NCBI GenBank assembly: GCA_945912145.1
Contig: CAMEBF010000009.1
Coordinates: 28,278 to 92,277 of the forward strand
Length of the DNA: 64,000 bases
Source: an uncultured Clostridia bacterium
GTDB taxonomy: Bacteria > Bacillota > Clostridia > Oscillospirales > Acutalibacteraceae
Direction: 5' to 3'
Below the pieces are notes generated by a model. That model saw only the letters and a program-made list of their open reading frames with translations. It was not told the DNA's origin and ran no database searches. The position numbers and the translations under genes are program-made. Shown one piece after another: positions 22,671-31,791 of this stretch. Position 1 is the stretch's first letter, and every line of letters begins with the position of its first letter.

Positions 22671-24101
22671 ATGAAAATTTCCCATGCATGGTGCATTGAC
22701 AATAACGGCGTTCCGCTCTACGACGACGAAGTGAAGCGCATTCTCGCCGTCCGTCCGTCCGAACGGCAGTTAACCTACCACGAAATGCAATACTATAATT
22801 TTATTCATTTCGGCGTCAACACATTTTCAAACCGCGAATGGGGCGACGGAACGGAGCCGGAATCGCTTTTCAATCCGACCGAACTCGATACCGACCAGTG
22901 GTGCCGCGTGCTGAAAGACACCGGCTCTAAGGGCATTATTTTGACGGCGAAGCATCACGACGGATTTTGTCTCTTTGATTCCCAATACACAACGCACAGC
23001 GTCATGTACAGCCCGTTCGGCAAGGACATCGTAAAGCTTCTGAGCGAGAGCTGCCGCAAATTCGGACTAAAACTCGGTCTGTATCTTTCCCCTTGGGACA
23101 GACATGAAAAAACATACGGCACGCCCGAATATAACGATTATTTCGTCAATCAGCTGACAGAGCTTTGCACGAACTACGGCGAGCTTTTCTGCCTGTGGTT
23201 CGACGGCGCATGCGGTGAAGGCGCAAACGGCAAAAAGCAGGTCTACGACATGGAGCGGTATTACGCAACGATCCGCAAGTATCAGCCGAACGCCGTCATC
23301 GCGATCTGCGGCCCCGACGTGCGCTGGATCGGCAATGAGGGCGGCAAGGTTCGCAAATCCGAATGGAGCGTCATTCCCTGGACGGTCGACACCGTGGACG
23401 AGGTCGCCGAAAATTCGCAGAAGGACGAAAGCGAGGGCGCAAAGCTCGCCTGTTCTTTTGACCGCTATGATGAGGATTTAGGCAGCCGCGCGGTGCTCAA
23501 AAATCAAAAGCATCTTGCGTGGAGCCCGGCGGAGGCGGACGTTTCCGTCACGCAAGGCTGGTTCTGGCATGACGATAAGTACTATGAAGACAGAGGCGAA
23601 GACGGCAGCCGCACGCCGGAAGAACTGGCGCAGATTTATTTCAACACGGTCGGCGGCAACGCGTCGATGCTCCTGAATGTGCCGCCCGATACGAGAGGTC
23701 TTATCAGCGACCGCGAGATCGAGACATTGCAGCGGTTCACCGCTATCATCAGCAAGACCTTTGCCGAAGAGATTCCCTATGATCTGTCGCTTGTCACGAC
23801 GGACGGCGAAGAGGTCATGCCCGGGTCGGACAGCTTTATGCTGCAAAACGACGAAGCCGTCATCAAGCTGCGTCCGATCACGAAGTTCCGCACGCTGAAA
23901 ATCGAAGAGGACATCCGCTACAGTCAGCGCATCGAAGCCTTCTCTATTTACGCCGACGACAAAAAGGTCTATGACGGCACGGTTATCGGTTCGGGAAAGA
24001 TCGTTCGCTTCCCCAAGGGGCTCGAAGCAGACGATGTGGACATTGTCATCACGCAGTCGCGATCCAATCCGATCATTAAGCAGATTCGATTATATAAATA
24101 A
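22671..24101 (+). CDS. Alpha-L-fucosidase, GH29
   Basis: This 476-residue glycosidase releases terminal L-fucose from host or plant glycans. The GH29 barrel shows WGDGTEPESLFNP, ILTAKHHDGFCLF (His95-His96), GLYLSPWDRHE and the nucleophile Asp178 in LFCLWFDGA. The C-terminal third is a beta-sandwich typical of the family. There is no signal peptide, so it should work in the cytoplasm on imported fucosides. AGGTGA precedes the ATG at 22671. Fucose isomerase and a sugar kinase lie 30 kb away in the same window, completing part of a fucose pathway. Confidence 0.93.
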   Translation: MKISHAWCIDNNGVPLYDDEVKRILAVRPSERQLTYHEMQYYNFIHFGVNTFSNREWGDGTEPESLFNPTELDTDQWCRVLKDTGSKGIILTAKHHDGFCLFDSQYTTHSVMYSPFGKDIVKLLSESCRKFGLKLGLYLSPWDRHEKTYGTPEYNDYFVNQLTELCTNYGELFCLWFDGACGEGANGKKQVYDMERYYATIRKYQPNAVIAICGPDVRWIGNEGGKVRKSEWSVIPWTVDTVDEVAENSQKDESEGAKLACSFDRYDEDLGSRAVLKNQKHLAWSPAEADVSVTQGWFWHDDKYYEDRGEDGSRTPEELAQIYFNTVGGNASMLLNVPPDTRGLISDREIETLQRFTAIISKTFAEEIPYDLSLVTTDGEEVMPGSDSFMLQNDEAVIKLRPITKFRTLKIEEDIRYSQRIEAFSIYADDKKVYDGTVIGSGKIVRFPKGLEADDVDIVITQSRSNPIIKQIRLYK

Positions 24102-24103
24102 AA

Positions 24104-24136
24104 AATTTTCCGCCCGGAGCTCCGGACGGAATTTTT
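24104..24136. terminator. Bidirectional terminator between convergent genes
   Basis: CCGCCCGGAG and CTCCGGACGG form the stem, with A and T tracts on either side, between the fucosidase gene and the leftward PI-PLC-like gene. Confidence 0.8.
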
Positions 24137-25047
24137 TATACCTGAACCATTTTGTAAAATAAATCTTCGCATTCCGGTTTGACAACGCCCTTTTTCAGAT
24201 TGAGCGACAGAATGCGGTTGCTTTTTGCGTGCGAATCCGTCATGAAATCACCGGCGATGATATTGGCTTTTTCGAGCAGAACGGGATCGTTCGCGATGGT
24301 ATCGGTCAGGCGGTGAAAATTCTTTCTGACTGCCTTTTCGAGCGTAATCGGATTTTTCAGCCCCTCTTCGGTGCCGATGCCGGGCGTCCGTTGCGTGAAA
24401 TAGCAAAACAGCGCGTTTTCGGGGACTTCGTCAAAGAAGGTCAGCGTTTTTTCAAAAAAACCATCAATATGCATTCCGTAATAATCGGGACGCCACGGCG
24501 CGAACAGCGGCGCATTCACCGCACCGATAATGCCGTCGTCGTCCCAGTTCAGAAGAACCCGTTTGCCCGATTTACGGATATCGTCCATCGTCACATCGGC
24601 AATATTCCGGAAATCCGTCAAGGCGTATTGCTGCGGCTCGATGTATTTTTCTAACAATTCGTTAACAACGCCAAAATCACGGCGGTAATGCCGGCCGAGC
24701 TTGCCAATGAGGTATTCCTCTTTCGGAAAATGCAGGTCGAAAATGAAAAATTCAGAGTCGTTGTTTTCGATCATGCGACGAATGTCACGCAGTCCCTCTT
24801 CGAGCGGCGTGCCGCCCATGATGCCGTGCTCAAACACGACCTTCCCGTTTATACCGATATGAAACCGCGTATCAAAAAACCGTACGCCGTGTCGGTACTG
24901 TTCATACAAGCTGCCGCCCTGGCATTTCGCGAAAGGGATCATCTGATAGGTTCCTGCGTTGTGCGAACCGGGGATCGCGATATGCTTGAGCTTCGCGTCA
25001 TCCCGCAGGCAGGACATCCAGTTTTCATAAAACGCGGCATTCTCCAT
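24136..25047 (-). CDS. PI-PLC X-domain phosphodiesterase-like protein (first paralogue)
   Basis: The 303-residue protein matches the bacterial phosphatidylinositol-specific phospholipase C fold. The first catalytic His is in IPGSHNAGTY, the RFFDTRFH strand follows, and the second active-site His is in FEHGIMGG. It has no signal peptide, unlike most secreted bacterial PI-PLCs, so the substrate is unclear and could be an intracellular glycerophosphodiester. A paralogue with the same layout lies at 61754-62650. It is followed within six bases by a DUF6440 gene and then a YbaK-type gene, though the transcription order places it last or separate. Confidence 0.82.
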   Translation of the reverse strand: MENAAFYENWMSCLRDDAKLKHIAIPGSHNAGTYQMIPFAKCQGGSLYEQYRHGVRFFDTRFHIGINGKVVFEHGIMGGTPLEEGLRDIRRMIENNDSEFFIFDLHFPKEEYLIGKLGRHYRRDFGVVNELLEKYIEPQQYALTDFRNIADVTMDDIRKSGKRVLLNWDDDGIIGAVNAPLFAPWRPDYYGMHIDGFFEKTLTFFDEVPENALFCYFTQRTPGIGTEEGLKNPITLEKAVRKNFHRLTDTIANDPVLLEKANIIAGDFMTDSHAKSNRILSLNLKKGVVKPECEDLFYKMVQV

Positions 25048-25052
25048 TGTTT

Positions 25053-25238
25053 TTATTCCTCCATCGGTACGGCGGTTATCACGGGCTTTCCCTCACGATC
25101 AAGCAACGGCGTCAATCCGCCAGCATAACCGCCGGCATGAAACAGATAATTGACGCCTGTGAGTTTATCCACCCAGATCTCCGAGACATTCACAGAGCCC
25201 TGTGCATACACTCTGACAAATCTTTCATTTTTTCCCAT
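25053..25238 (-). CDS. DUF6440 family small protein
   Basis: The 61-residue product ends with the DUF6440 pattern: SVNVSEIWVDKLTGVNYLF followed by GGYAGGLTPLLDREGKPV. The family is common in Clostridia and has no established function. The start at 25238 (MGKNERFVRVY) follows GGGAG; a GTG at 25259 is an alternative. It lies between the YbaK-type and PI-PLC-like genes on the same strand with short gaps, so it probably shares their transcript. Confidence 0.75.
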   Translation of the reverse strand: MGKNERFVRVYAQGSVNVSEIWVDKLTGVNYLFHAGGYAGGLTPLLDREGKPVITAVPMEE

Positions 25239-25259
25239 ACAGCATTTCTCCCTTACCAC

Positions 25260-25727
25260 TTAACAGCTTTTGCAGACGTCCACCCATTTCACGAAGCCCG
25301 AAAGATCCTCAAGCTCGGGGATCGTCAGCTCGATCGCGCTGTTCGCGCTGCCGCACGCCGGAAATACCGTCTCGAAGCGTTTCAGCGATTCGTCCAGATA
25401 GACATCCACGCCGTCATTGACGGCAAACGGACAGACGCCGCCGACCGCATGACCGATAAGCGGCTCCGCCTCGTCGAATGAGAGCATTTTCGCCTTGGTT
25501 GCAAATTCCTCTTTATACTTATGATTGTCGATCTTCACATCGCCTGCCGCGACGATCAGCGCAACGCGCTCGCCCACATGGAACGAAAGCGTCTTCGCGA
25601 TGCGACAGCCCTCACAACCGAGTGCCTGCGCCGCCAATTCCACCGTCGCGCTGGAAACATCAAACTCATGAATCCTATCGGCGATGCCCTTTTCTTCAAA
25701 AAATTTTCTTACCCGTTCGATTGCCAT
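25260..25727 (-). CDS. YbaK/EbsC-type aminoacyl-tRNA deacylase
   Basis: The 155-residue protein belongs to the YbaK family, which hydrolyses mischarged aminoacyl-tRNAs such as Cys-tRNA(Pro). Typical motifs are visible: AAQALGCEGCRIAKTLSF, DVKIDNHKYKE and the GHAVGGVCPFAV loop with the conserved Gly-Gly-Val-Cys-Pro. The ATG at 25727 is set by GGAGGAAAAAG; the longer frame upstream is translation of a dispersed repeat and not real protein. Its length fits the family. Which tRNA it edits cannot be determined from sequence alone. Confidence 0.88.
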   Translation of the reverse strand: MAIERVRKFFEEKGIADRIHEFDVSSATVELAAQALGCEGCRIAKTLSFHVGERVALIVAAGDVKIDNHKYKEEFATKAKMLSFDEAEPLIGHAVGGVCPFAVNDGVDVYLDESLKRFETVFPACGSANSAIELTIPELEDLSGFVKWVDVCKSC

Positions 25728-25750
25728 TCTTTTTCCTCCACGAACTGAAC

Positions 25751-25861
25751 CAATGCAGAATGATGAATGCAGAATGCAGAATTGCGGAAAAGGCTTCGCC
25801 TTTTGAACCATTTTATCCTATACAATAACATTCCGAATTCTGAATTCTAAATTCTTAATTC
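25751..25861. repeat. Dispersed heptamer/hairpin repeat, copy 2
   Basis: The inverted core (25785-25809) carries AAAAGGC-ttc-GCCTTTT. Left of it are AATGCAG-type 7-base units, and right of it AATTCTG/AATTCTT units that end at the next gene's stop codon. Confidence 0.75.
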
Positions 25862-27805
25862 TTATTCGATGTCTTCCGGAATGCCGCCGGTGAACTGGCT
25901 GTTATAGAGCTTGGCGTAGAAGCCGTCCTTCGTCAGCAGTTCCTTATGCGTGCCCTGTTCAACGATCGAGCCGTGACGCATGACGATGATATTGTCGGCG
26001 TGCTTGATCGTGGAAAGACGATGCGCGATAACAAAGCTCGTGCGGCCTTTCATCAACTCTTTCATCGCTTTCTGGATCAGCGCTTCCGTTCTCGTATCGA
26101 CCGAAGAGGTCGCCTCGTCGAGAATCAGAATCTTCGGATTTTTCAGAAGCGCTCTTGCGATGGTAATGAGCTGCCGCTGTCCCTGCGAAATATTCGTGCC
26201 GTCCTCCGTCAGCTCCGTTTCGTAGCCCTTGGGAAGCGACATGATATAGTCGTGAATATTCGCCGATTTGGCGGCTTCTTCGATCTGCTCCTGCGTGGCG
26301 TCGTCCACACCGTAGCAGATGTTTTCTTTGATCGTGCCCTTAAAGAGCCAGGTGTCCTGGAGCACCATGCCGAAATTCTCACGCAGGGCGTTCCGCGACA
26401 TCGTCATAATATCGGTGTCGTCCAGATAGATATGACCGCTCTGAATATCATAAAAACGCATCAGCAGGTTGACGATGGTCGTTTTGCCGGCGCCGGTCGG
26501 GCCGACGATGGCGATGAGATGTCCCGGTTCGGCCGACAACGAGAAATTCTCGATCAGCGGCGTATCCTCTTTATAACGGAAGCTGACGTTTTCAAAGCGG
26601 ACATACCCGCGTGAGAGAGAATGCGGCTCGTTTTCGGTATTATCGGGTGACTGTTCTTCTGCGTCGAGCAGTTCAAAGACGCGTTCCGCCGACGCAAGCG
26701 ACGACTGAATGCTGTTAATCATCTTCGAGATATTCGTAATCGGCGTTGAGAACAGCGACGAATACGACAGGAACGCTTCAATCGAGCCAAGGCCGAGGGT
26801 ATTGGTGATGACCCTGCCGGTGTTGAACCAGCGTCCCATATAGTAGCAGCCGCCGATGATACAGACGGTGACATAGTTGATATTTTTGCAGACCGTCAAA
26901 ATCGGGTTGAGAATACCTGCCAGCATATTCGCCACAAAGCTGTTGTGCTTTAAGTTGCTGTTGATGGTCTTGAACTCGTCGATCGACTGCTCTTCGTGGT
27001 TGAAGATACGCACAATGCTGTGACCGGTGTACATCTCTTCCACATGGCCGTTCATTGCGCCCATCGAGTTCCAGTATTTTGTAAACCATTTTTTAGAGAT
27101 TCTCGAAATCTTATAGGCGATCGTTCCGCTGAACGGAACCAGAAAAACTGACGCAATCGTCATCATCCAGTTACCCGTCCTGAGCATCATCACAAGCGCG
27201 CCGATAACCTGAATCACACCGGTCAGTACCGTCAGAAAGCTGTTTTGCAGGTTGGAGGAGACGTTGTCAATATCATTGACGACTTTACTGATGATTTCGC
27301 CTTTTGTATTCTTATCGAAATAGCTCAGCGGCAGATTGGAAAGCTTCGTATTGACCTGCTGGCGCAGATTGAAAACGAGCTTCTGCGTCACGCCGGCACC
27401 GACGTACTGTTGAATGAACGAAAACAGTCCGACCATGGCATAAAGAACGCCGAGCGTCGTTAACTGATAGGTGATCGAGGACTTGTCCGTCACGCTGCCG
27501 AAATTGATCGGTGTGCCGTAGTTGGCGTAGTTCTCAATGGTAAGCTGAATGCTGTCGATGATGTCCGCCATGTATTCGGGCGAAATGACATTGACGAGCG
27601 TATAGGCGATCGAGGCGATACAGACGATCGCCACGGAAAAGGCGTAAGGTCGCAGCAGCGCGAAAAACCGCAGGGTTGTCCCCTTGGCGTTGGAAAGCTG
27701 CTGTTCGTCGTCGTCGCGTTTTTTGCGGTAAGAGGAGTATTTATTCTCAAGATAGGTATCTTCCGTGCGGATGGTTTTCTCCGCCGCGCTCTGTGATTTG
27801 CTCAT
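25862..27805 (-). CDS. ABC exporter half-transporter, catalytic partner (pair 2)
   Basis: This 647-residue type IV ABC exporter has an N-terminal cytoplasmic tail, six membrane helices and an ATPase domain. The ATPase motifs are canonical: GPTGAGKTT, signature ISQGQRQ and ILILDEATSSVD with catalytic Glu. It overlaps the preceding ABC gene by ATGA, and that partner has Asp in place of this Glu, so the two form a heterodimer with one active site, as in LmrCD, BmrCD or TM287/288. Substrate unknown; drugs or lipids are usual. It is last in the pair-2 operon. Confidence 0.9.
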   Translation of the reverse strand: MSKSQSAAEKTIRTEDTYLENKYSSYRKKRDDDEQQLSNAKGTTLRFFALLRPYAFSVAIVCIASIAYTLVNVISPEYMADIIDSIQLTIENYANYGTPINFGSVTDKSSITYQLTTLGVLYAMVGLFSFIQQYVGAGVTQKLVFNLRQQVNTKLSNLPLSYFDKNTKGEIISKVVNDIDNVSSNLQNSFLTVLTGVIQVIGALVMMLRTGNWMMTIASVFLVPFSGTIAYKISRISKKWFTKYWNSMGAMNGHVEEMYTGHSIVRIFNHEEQSIDEFKTINSNLKHNSFVANMLAGILNPILTVCKNINYVTVCIIGGCYYMGRWFNTGRVITNTLGLGSIEAFLSYSSLFSTPITNISKMINSIQSSLASAERVFELLDAEEQSPDNTENEPHSLSRGYVRFENVSFRYKEDTPLIENFSLSAEPGHLIAIVGPTGAGKTTIVNLLMRFYDIQSGHIYLDDTDIMTMSRNALRENFGMVLQDTWLFKGTIKENICYGVDDATQEQIEEAAKSANIHDYIMSLPKGYETELTEDGTNISQGQRQLITIARALLKNPKILILDEATSSVDTRTEALIQKAMKELMKGRTSFVIAHRLSTIKHADNIIVMRHGSIVEQGTHKELLTKDGFYAKLYNSQFTGGIPEDIE

Positions 27806-29748
27806 ACGACCGCCTCCTCTTCATCATCTTCGGAAAGCTGTGAAGCGACGATACTCCGATACACTTCGCAGTTTTCGAGCAGTTCTTCATGCGTGCCGAT
27901 CCCGACCGCTTCGCCGTCGTCCATGACAATGATCCGGTCAGCGTTAATAACCGTGCCGACGCGCTGCGCGACGAGAATGATATTGGTATCGGGCAGATTT
28001 TCTTTCAGGGAAGCGCGCAGTCTCGCGTCTGTCGCAAGGTCAAGCGCGGAAAAGCTGTCATCAAAAATGCAGATTTCGGCATTTTTCACGATGGCGCGAG
28101 CTATTGCCAGACGCTGTTTCTGACCGCCGGAATAGTTTTTGCCTGCCTGCGAAACAAAGCTGTCGATGCCGTCGGTCATACTGCTGACAAAGGTTTTTGC
28201 CTGCGCGATCTCCACGGCGCGCCACACTTCGGCGTCCGTCGCGTCGGGATTGCCGAAGCGCACGTTATCGGCGATACTGCCGCTGAACAGATAGCTCTGC
28301 TGCGGCACATAGGCGATGCGTTTATGCAGTTCAGAGAGCGACATATCGCGGATATCCACGCCGTCCACCAGAATCTGACCGTCCGTCACATCGTAAAGAC
28401 GCGGGATCAGATTGACAAGAGAGGACTTGCCGCTGCCGGTGATGCCGATGATAGCGGTCACTTCGCCGGGATGGGAGACAAAGCTGATGTCATGCACGGC
28501 GTCCTTGTCCGTCTTTTTCTTTTTGCTTTCGTCTTCCATCGGAGCCGGTTTCGGGTCTTCCTTCTTTTCGGGAAGAGGGGTTCCGTTCTTTTCGGCCTCG
28601 GCTCTCGCTGCAGCCTCCTGCTTTGCACGGTTTTCGGCGTTCTTCTGCTGCAATTTCATGAGTAGCTTCGAGGGCTTCTTTTTCGGCTCCTCCTCTGCCT
28701 TGTAGCGGAACGAAACTTGTTTAAATTCCACGGTGCCTTTCATGGATTCATCCGGTTCCACCGGATTCTCCGATTCCTTGATCTCGGGAACCGCGTCGAG
28801 GATCTCATTGATACGCTTGGAGGAAACGGACGCTTTCGGGAACGAAACGACAATCGTCATGACCGTTCCGAGCGCACCGATAATCAGCGTAAAATAAGAG
28901 ATGAACATATACATATTGGGAATGGTATCGAGAATCGCCTGCTTCGACATCCCCGGTGCCGCCGCATCGTTGACGCACATATAGATGATGTAACAGATCA
29001 GCGAATACAGACCGATCGTCAGAATCGGGATCAGCGCGGCGATGATGCGGTTGGCTTTCAGGCTCAGTCTCGTCAACTTCTGATTGCTCTCGTCAAAGCG
29101 TTCGTCCTCATACGCGGTCTTATTGAATGCCCGAACAACGCGGATACCGCCGATCTTGCCACGGAGAATGAAGTTGATCCGGTCGAGCAGCTTCTGGATT
29201 TTGGAGAACATCGGCATGATAAAGATCAGAATCAGAATCACAATCACCAGCAGTGCGGGAATCACGGCGAAGACGAGCTTCAGGAGCTTGGGGTTGACCG
29301 AATACGCCATCACAAAGCCGCCGATGAGCATGATCGGAACCGGCAGAATGGATTTGAGCGAATTGAGAATGACGTCGTGCACCTGACGGACGTCGTTGGT
29401 GGTTCTTGTCATCAGCGAGGAAACGCCGATTTTATCCACGTCACACTGTGACAGGTGAGAGACTTTTGTAAAAACCTCGTTACGGATATGCATCGCGTAA
29501 TTGACGGAGGTCTTCGTGGAAAAATAGGTGTTCAGCAACGACATCGCCACGCCTAAAAGCGTCATCAGCAGCATGATACCGCCGTAATAGATGATCTTAC
29601 TCATATCCTTGGCGATAATACCCTCACTGAGAATGTACTTAGTATAAATGGGGATCAGAATCTCCAGAACGGCGGTCACGGCAGAAAAAAGGATCGCCAG
29701 AATCAGCGAGAAGCGATAGGGTTTGAGCATCTTGAGAATTCTTTTCAT
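27802..29748 (-). CDS. ABC exporter half-transporter, degenerate partner (pair 2)
   Basis: The 648-residue protein has six membrane helices and an ATPase domain with GITGSGKSS, YSGGQKQR and IFDDSFSALD. The catalytic Glu after Walker B is Asp, the degenerate site of heterodimeric exporters. A lysine/alanine/glutamate-rich insert of about 75 residues (about 365-445) interrupts the start of the ATPase domain, between VSFRYKAEEE and DAVHDISF. It is unusual and looks unstructured. The ATG at 29748 follows GGAAGTG. A promoter inside a large palindrome precedes it (29772-29820), so this pair can be controlled separately from pair 1. Confidence 0.9.
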   Translation of the reverse strand: MKRILKMLKPYRFSLILAILFSAVTAVLEILIPIYTKYILSEGIIAKDMSKIIYYGGIMLLMTLLGVAMSLLNTYFSTKTSVNYAMHIRNEVFTKVSHLSQCDVDKIGVSSLMTRTTNDVRQVHDVILNSLKSILPVPIMLIGGFVMAYSVNPKLLKLVFAVIPALLVIVILILIFIMPMFSKIQKLLDRINFILRGKIGGIRVVRAFNKTAYEDERFDESNQKLTRLSLKANRIIAALIPILTIGLYSLICYIIYMCVNDAAAPGMSKQAILDTIPNMYMFISYFTLIIGALGTVMTIVVSFPKASVSSKRINEILDAVPEIKESENPVEPDESMKGTVEFKQVSFRYKAEEEPKKKPSKLLMKLQQKNAENRAKQEAAARAEAEKNGTPLPEKKEDPKPAPMEDESKKKKTDKDAVHDISFVSHPGEVTAIIGITGSGKSSLVNLIPRLYDVTDGQILVDGVDIRDMSLSELHKRIAYVPQQSYLFSGSIADNVRFGNPDATDAEVWRAVEIAQAKTFVSSMTDGIDSFVSQAGKNYSGGQKQRLAIARAIVKNAEICIFDDSFSALDLATDARLRASLKENLPDTNIILVAQRVGTVINADRIIVMDDGEAVGIGTHEELLENCEVYRSIVASQLSEDDEEEAVV

Positions 29749-29771
29749 TTTGTCACTTCCGGTAAAAAAAT

Positions 29772-29820
29772 GGAACAATACGCTATTTAGCATTATAGCA
29801 TATTGTTCCGTATTATTCAA
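29772..29820 (-). promoter_or_regulatory. 38-bp near-perfect palindrome with embedded promoter
   Basis: The arms GGAACAATACGCTAT (29772-29786) and ATAGCATATTGTTCC (29795-29809) match in 14 of 15 positions. On the minus strand TTGAAT (29815-29820) and TATAAT (29792-29797) are 17 bases apart, with the -10 in the palindrome's centre. This looks like a repressor operator. The stem followed by seven T residues on the minus strand could also act as a terminator for the upstream pair. Confidence 0.65.
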
Positions 29821-29826
29821 GTAGAA

Positions 29827-31791
29827 TTATTCGAGCTCAAACGCGCCGGTGTAGAGCTGATAATACTTACCGTGTTCGGCAATGAGCTTTTCATGACTGC
29901 CGCGCTCAATGATGCGACCGTGCTCGAGCACCATGATGACATCGGAGTTCCGGACGGTCGAGAGACGGTGCGCAATGACGAATACCGTGCGGCCTTTCAT
30001 CAGGGCGTCCATACCGCGCTGGACAATGGCTTCTGTTCGCGTATCGATGGAGGACGTCGCTTCGTCGAGAATCATTACAGGCGGATCGGCGACCGCAGCT
30101 CTCGCGATGGAAATGAGCTGCCGCTGTCCCTGCGACAGACCGCTGCCGTCTCCCTCTAAAACGGTCTGATAGCCGTTGGGGAGCATCCGGATAAAGCCGT
30201 CGGCATTGGCGAGCTTTGCCGCTTCGATGCATTCTTCATCCGTCGCATCGAGCTTGCCGTAGCGGATATTATCCATGACCGTTCCCGTAAACAGGTTGAC
30301 GTCCTGCAGGACGATGCCCATCGAACGGCGCAGATCGGCCTTTTTGATCTTATTGATGTTGATGCCGTCATAACGGATTTTGCCGTCGGCGATATCGTAA
30401 AAACGGTTAATCAGGTTGGTAATGGTCGTCTTACCGGCTCCCGTCGCGCCGACAAACGCGACCTTCTGTCCGGGTTCGGCGTACAGGGAAATATTATGCA
30501 GAACAGGTTTGCCCTCTTCATAGGCAAAGTCCACATCGTCGAGCACAACGTTCCCACGCAAGGGCGTATAGGTGACGGTGCCGTCCCCGTGAGGGTGCTT
30601 CCACGCCCATTCGCCGGTTCTTTTTTCCGATTCGCACACTTCGCCCTTTTCGTTATACCGCGCGTTGACAAGCGTCACATAGCCGTCGTCCGTTTCCGGC
30701 GTTTCGTCGATCAGGGAGAAAATGCGCTCTGCGCCTGCCATCGCCATCGCGATGGAGTTGATCTGCTGAGAGACTTGCGAAATCGGATGCACAAAGCTGC
30801 GCGACAGCGTCAGGAACGAAGCGATCATACCGAGCGTCAGCGTATTCATGCCGGTCAGGGACAGATTCGGCACGCCTCGGATCGCCAGAACACCGCCGAG
30901 AATCGCGATCGCGACATAGAGCACATAACCGAGGTTGTTCATCACGGGGCCGACGATGTTGCCGTAGGTGTTCGCCGTCGTCATATTGTGGCAAAGCTCC
31001 TCGTTGCGCTTGTCAAATTCCTCTTTCGCCTTCTCTTCATGGCAAAAGACCTTGATGACCTTCTGACCGTTGACCATCTCTTCAATATAGCCGTTGACGT
31101 CGGCGACGGAACGCTGCTGACGGACGAAATACGTACTGCTCTTGCCGCCGATGAAGCCGATGACGCGCAGCACGATCACCAGGAACAGCAGGACAAACAA
31201 CGTCAGCCAGACGCTCTGCCGGAGCATAGAAAAGAAGATCGCGATAATCGTCACAACGGACATGATTGCCTGCGGTACGCTCTGCGAGAGCATCTGACGC
31301 AGACTGTCTGTATCGTTGGTGTAAAAGCTCATGACGTTGCCGAAATCGTGCGTATCGAAATACTTGATGGGAAGCGTCTGCATATGGGCGAACATCGCAT
31401 CACGGATTTTTTTCAGAATGCCCTGCGAAACGGACGCCATAATGCGGTTATAGAACATTCCCGACAGCGCGCCGACCACATAAATGCACGCCATTTTGGC
31501 AAGCGCGATAAAGAGATCCCGGAAGCCGTCGGCGTTATTGGCCGTCAGCAGCGGCGTGATATAGTCGTCAATCAGCGTCTCAAGGAAGAGCGACGAGAGC
31601 ACGCTTGCCAGCGAGGACATCAGAATGAACACGAACACGAAGACCATATGGATTTTATACTGCCCGAAATAGCTGAGCAGCCGCTTGATGGTGGTCTTGC
31701 TGATTTTGACATTCGGTCTGGCCGGTGTGCCGCCTTTCGGTCCGGGGCCTTTCATGGGAGGCATGGGGGACTGATTCTTCTTTTCACTCAT
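29827..31791 (-). CDS. ABC exporter half-transporter, catalytic partner (pair 1)
   Basis: The 654-residue protein has a Pro-rich N-terminus, six membrane helices and an ATPase domain with GATGAGKTT, SQGQRQ and MILDEATSSID, all canonical. Between the membrane part and the ATPase lies an extra acidic/aromatic segment (about 390-440) that is absent from most homologues. The ATG at 31791 follows AAAAGGAGG. It overlaps the end of the degenerate partner gene by 8 bases, so the two form the second half of exporter pair 1 under the MarR gene. Confidence 0.9.
   Translation of the reverse strand: MSEKKNQSPMPPMKGPGPKGGTPARPNVKISKTTIKRLLSYFGQYKIHMVFVFVFILMSSLASVLSSLFLETLIDDYITPLLTANNADGFRDLFIALAKMACIYVVGALSGMFYNRIMASVSQGILKKIRDAMFAHMQTLPIKYFDTHDFGNVMSFYTNDTDSLRQMLSQSVPQAIMSVVTIIAIFFSMLRQSVWLTLFVLLFLVIVLRVIGFIGGKSSTYFVRQQRSVADVNGYIEEMVNGQKVIKVFCHEEKAKEEFDKRNEELCHNMTTANTYGNIVGPVMNNLGYVLYVAIAILGGVLAIRGVPNLSLTGMNTLTLGMIASFLTLSRSFVHPISQVSQQINSIAMAMAGAERIFSLIDETPETDDGYVTLVNARYNEKGEVCESEKRTGEWAWKHPHGDGTVTYTPLRGNVVLDDVDFAYEEGKPVLHNISLYAEPGQKVAFVGATGAGKTTITNLINRFYDIADGKIRYDGININKIKKADLRRSMGIVLQDVNLFTGTVMDNIRYGKLDATDEECIEAAKLANADGFIRMLPNGYQTVLEGDGSGLSQGQRQLISIARAAVADPPVMILDEATSSIDTRTEAIVQRGMDALMKGRTVFVIAHRLSTVRNSDVIMVLEHGRIIERGSHEKLIAEHGKYYQLYTGAFELE

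Noticed and set aside
25728..25811. N-terminal extension of the YbaK-type protein
   Set aside because: The extension is translated dispersed repeat; the ribosome site GGAGG points to the ATG at 25727.
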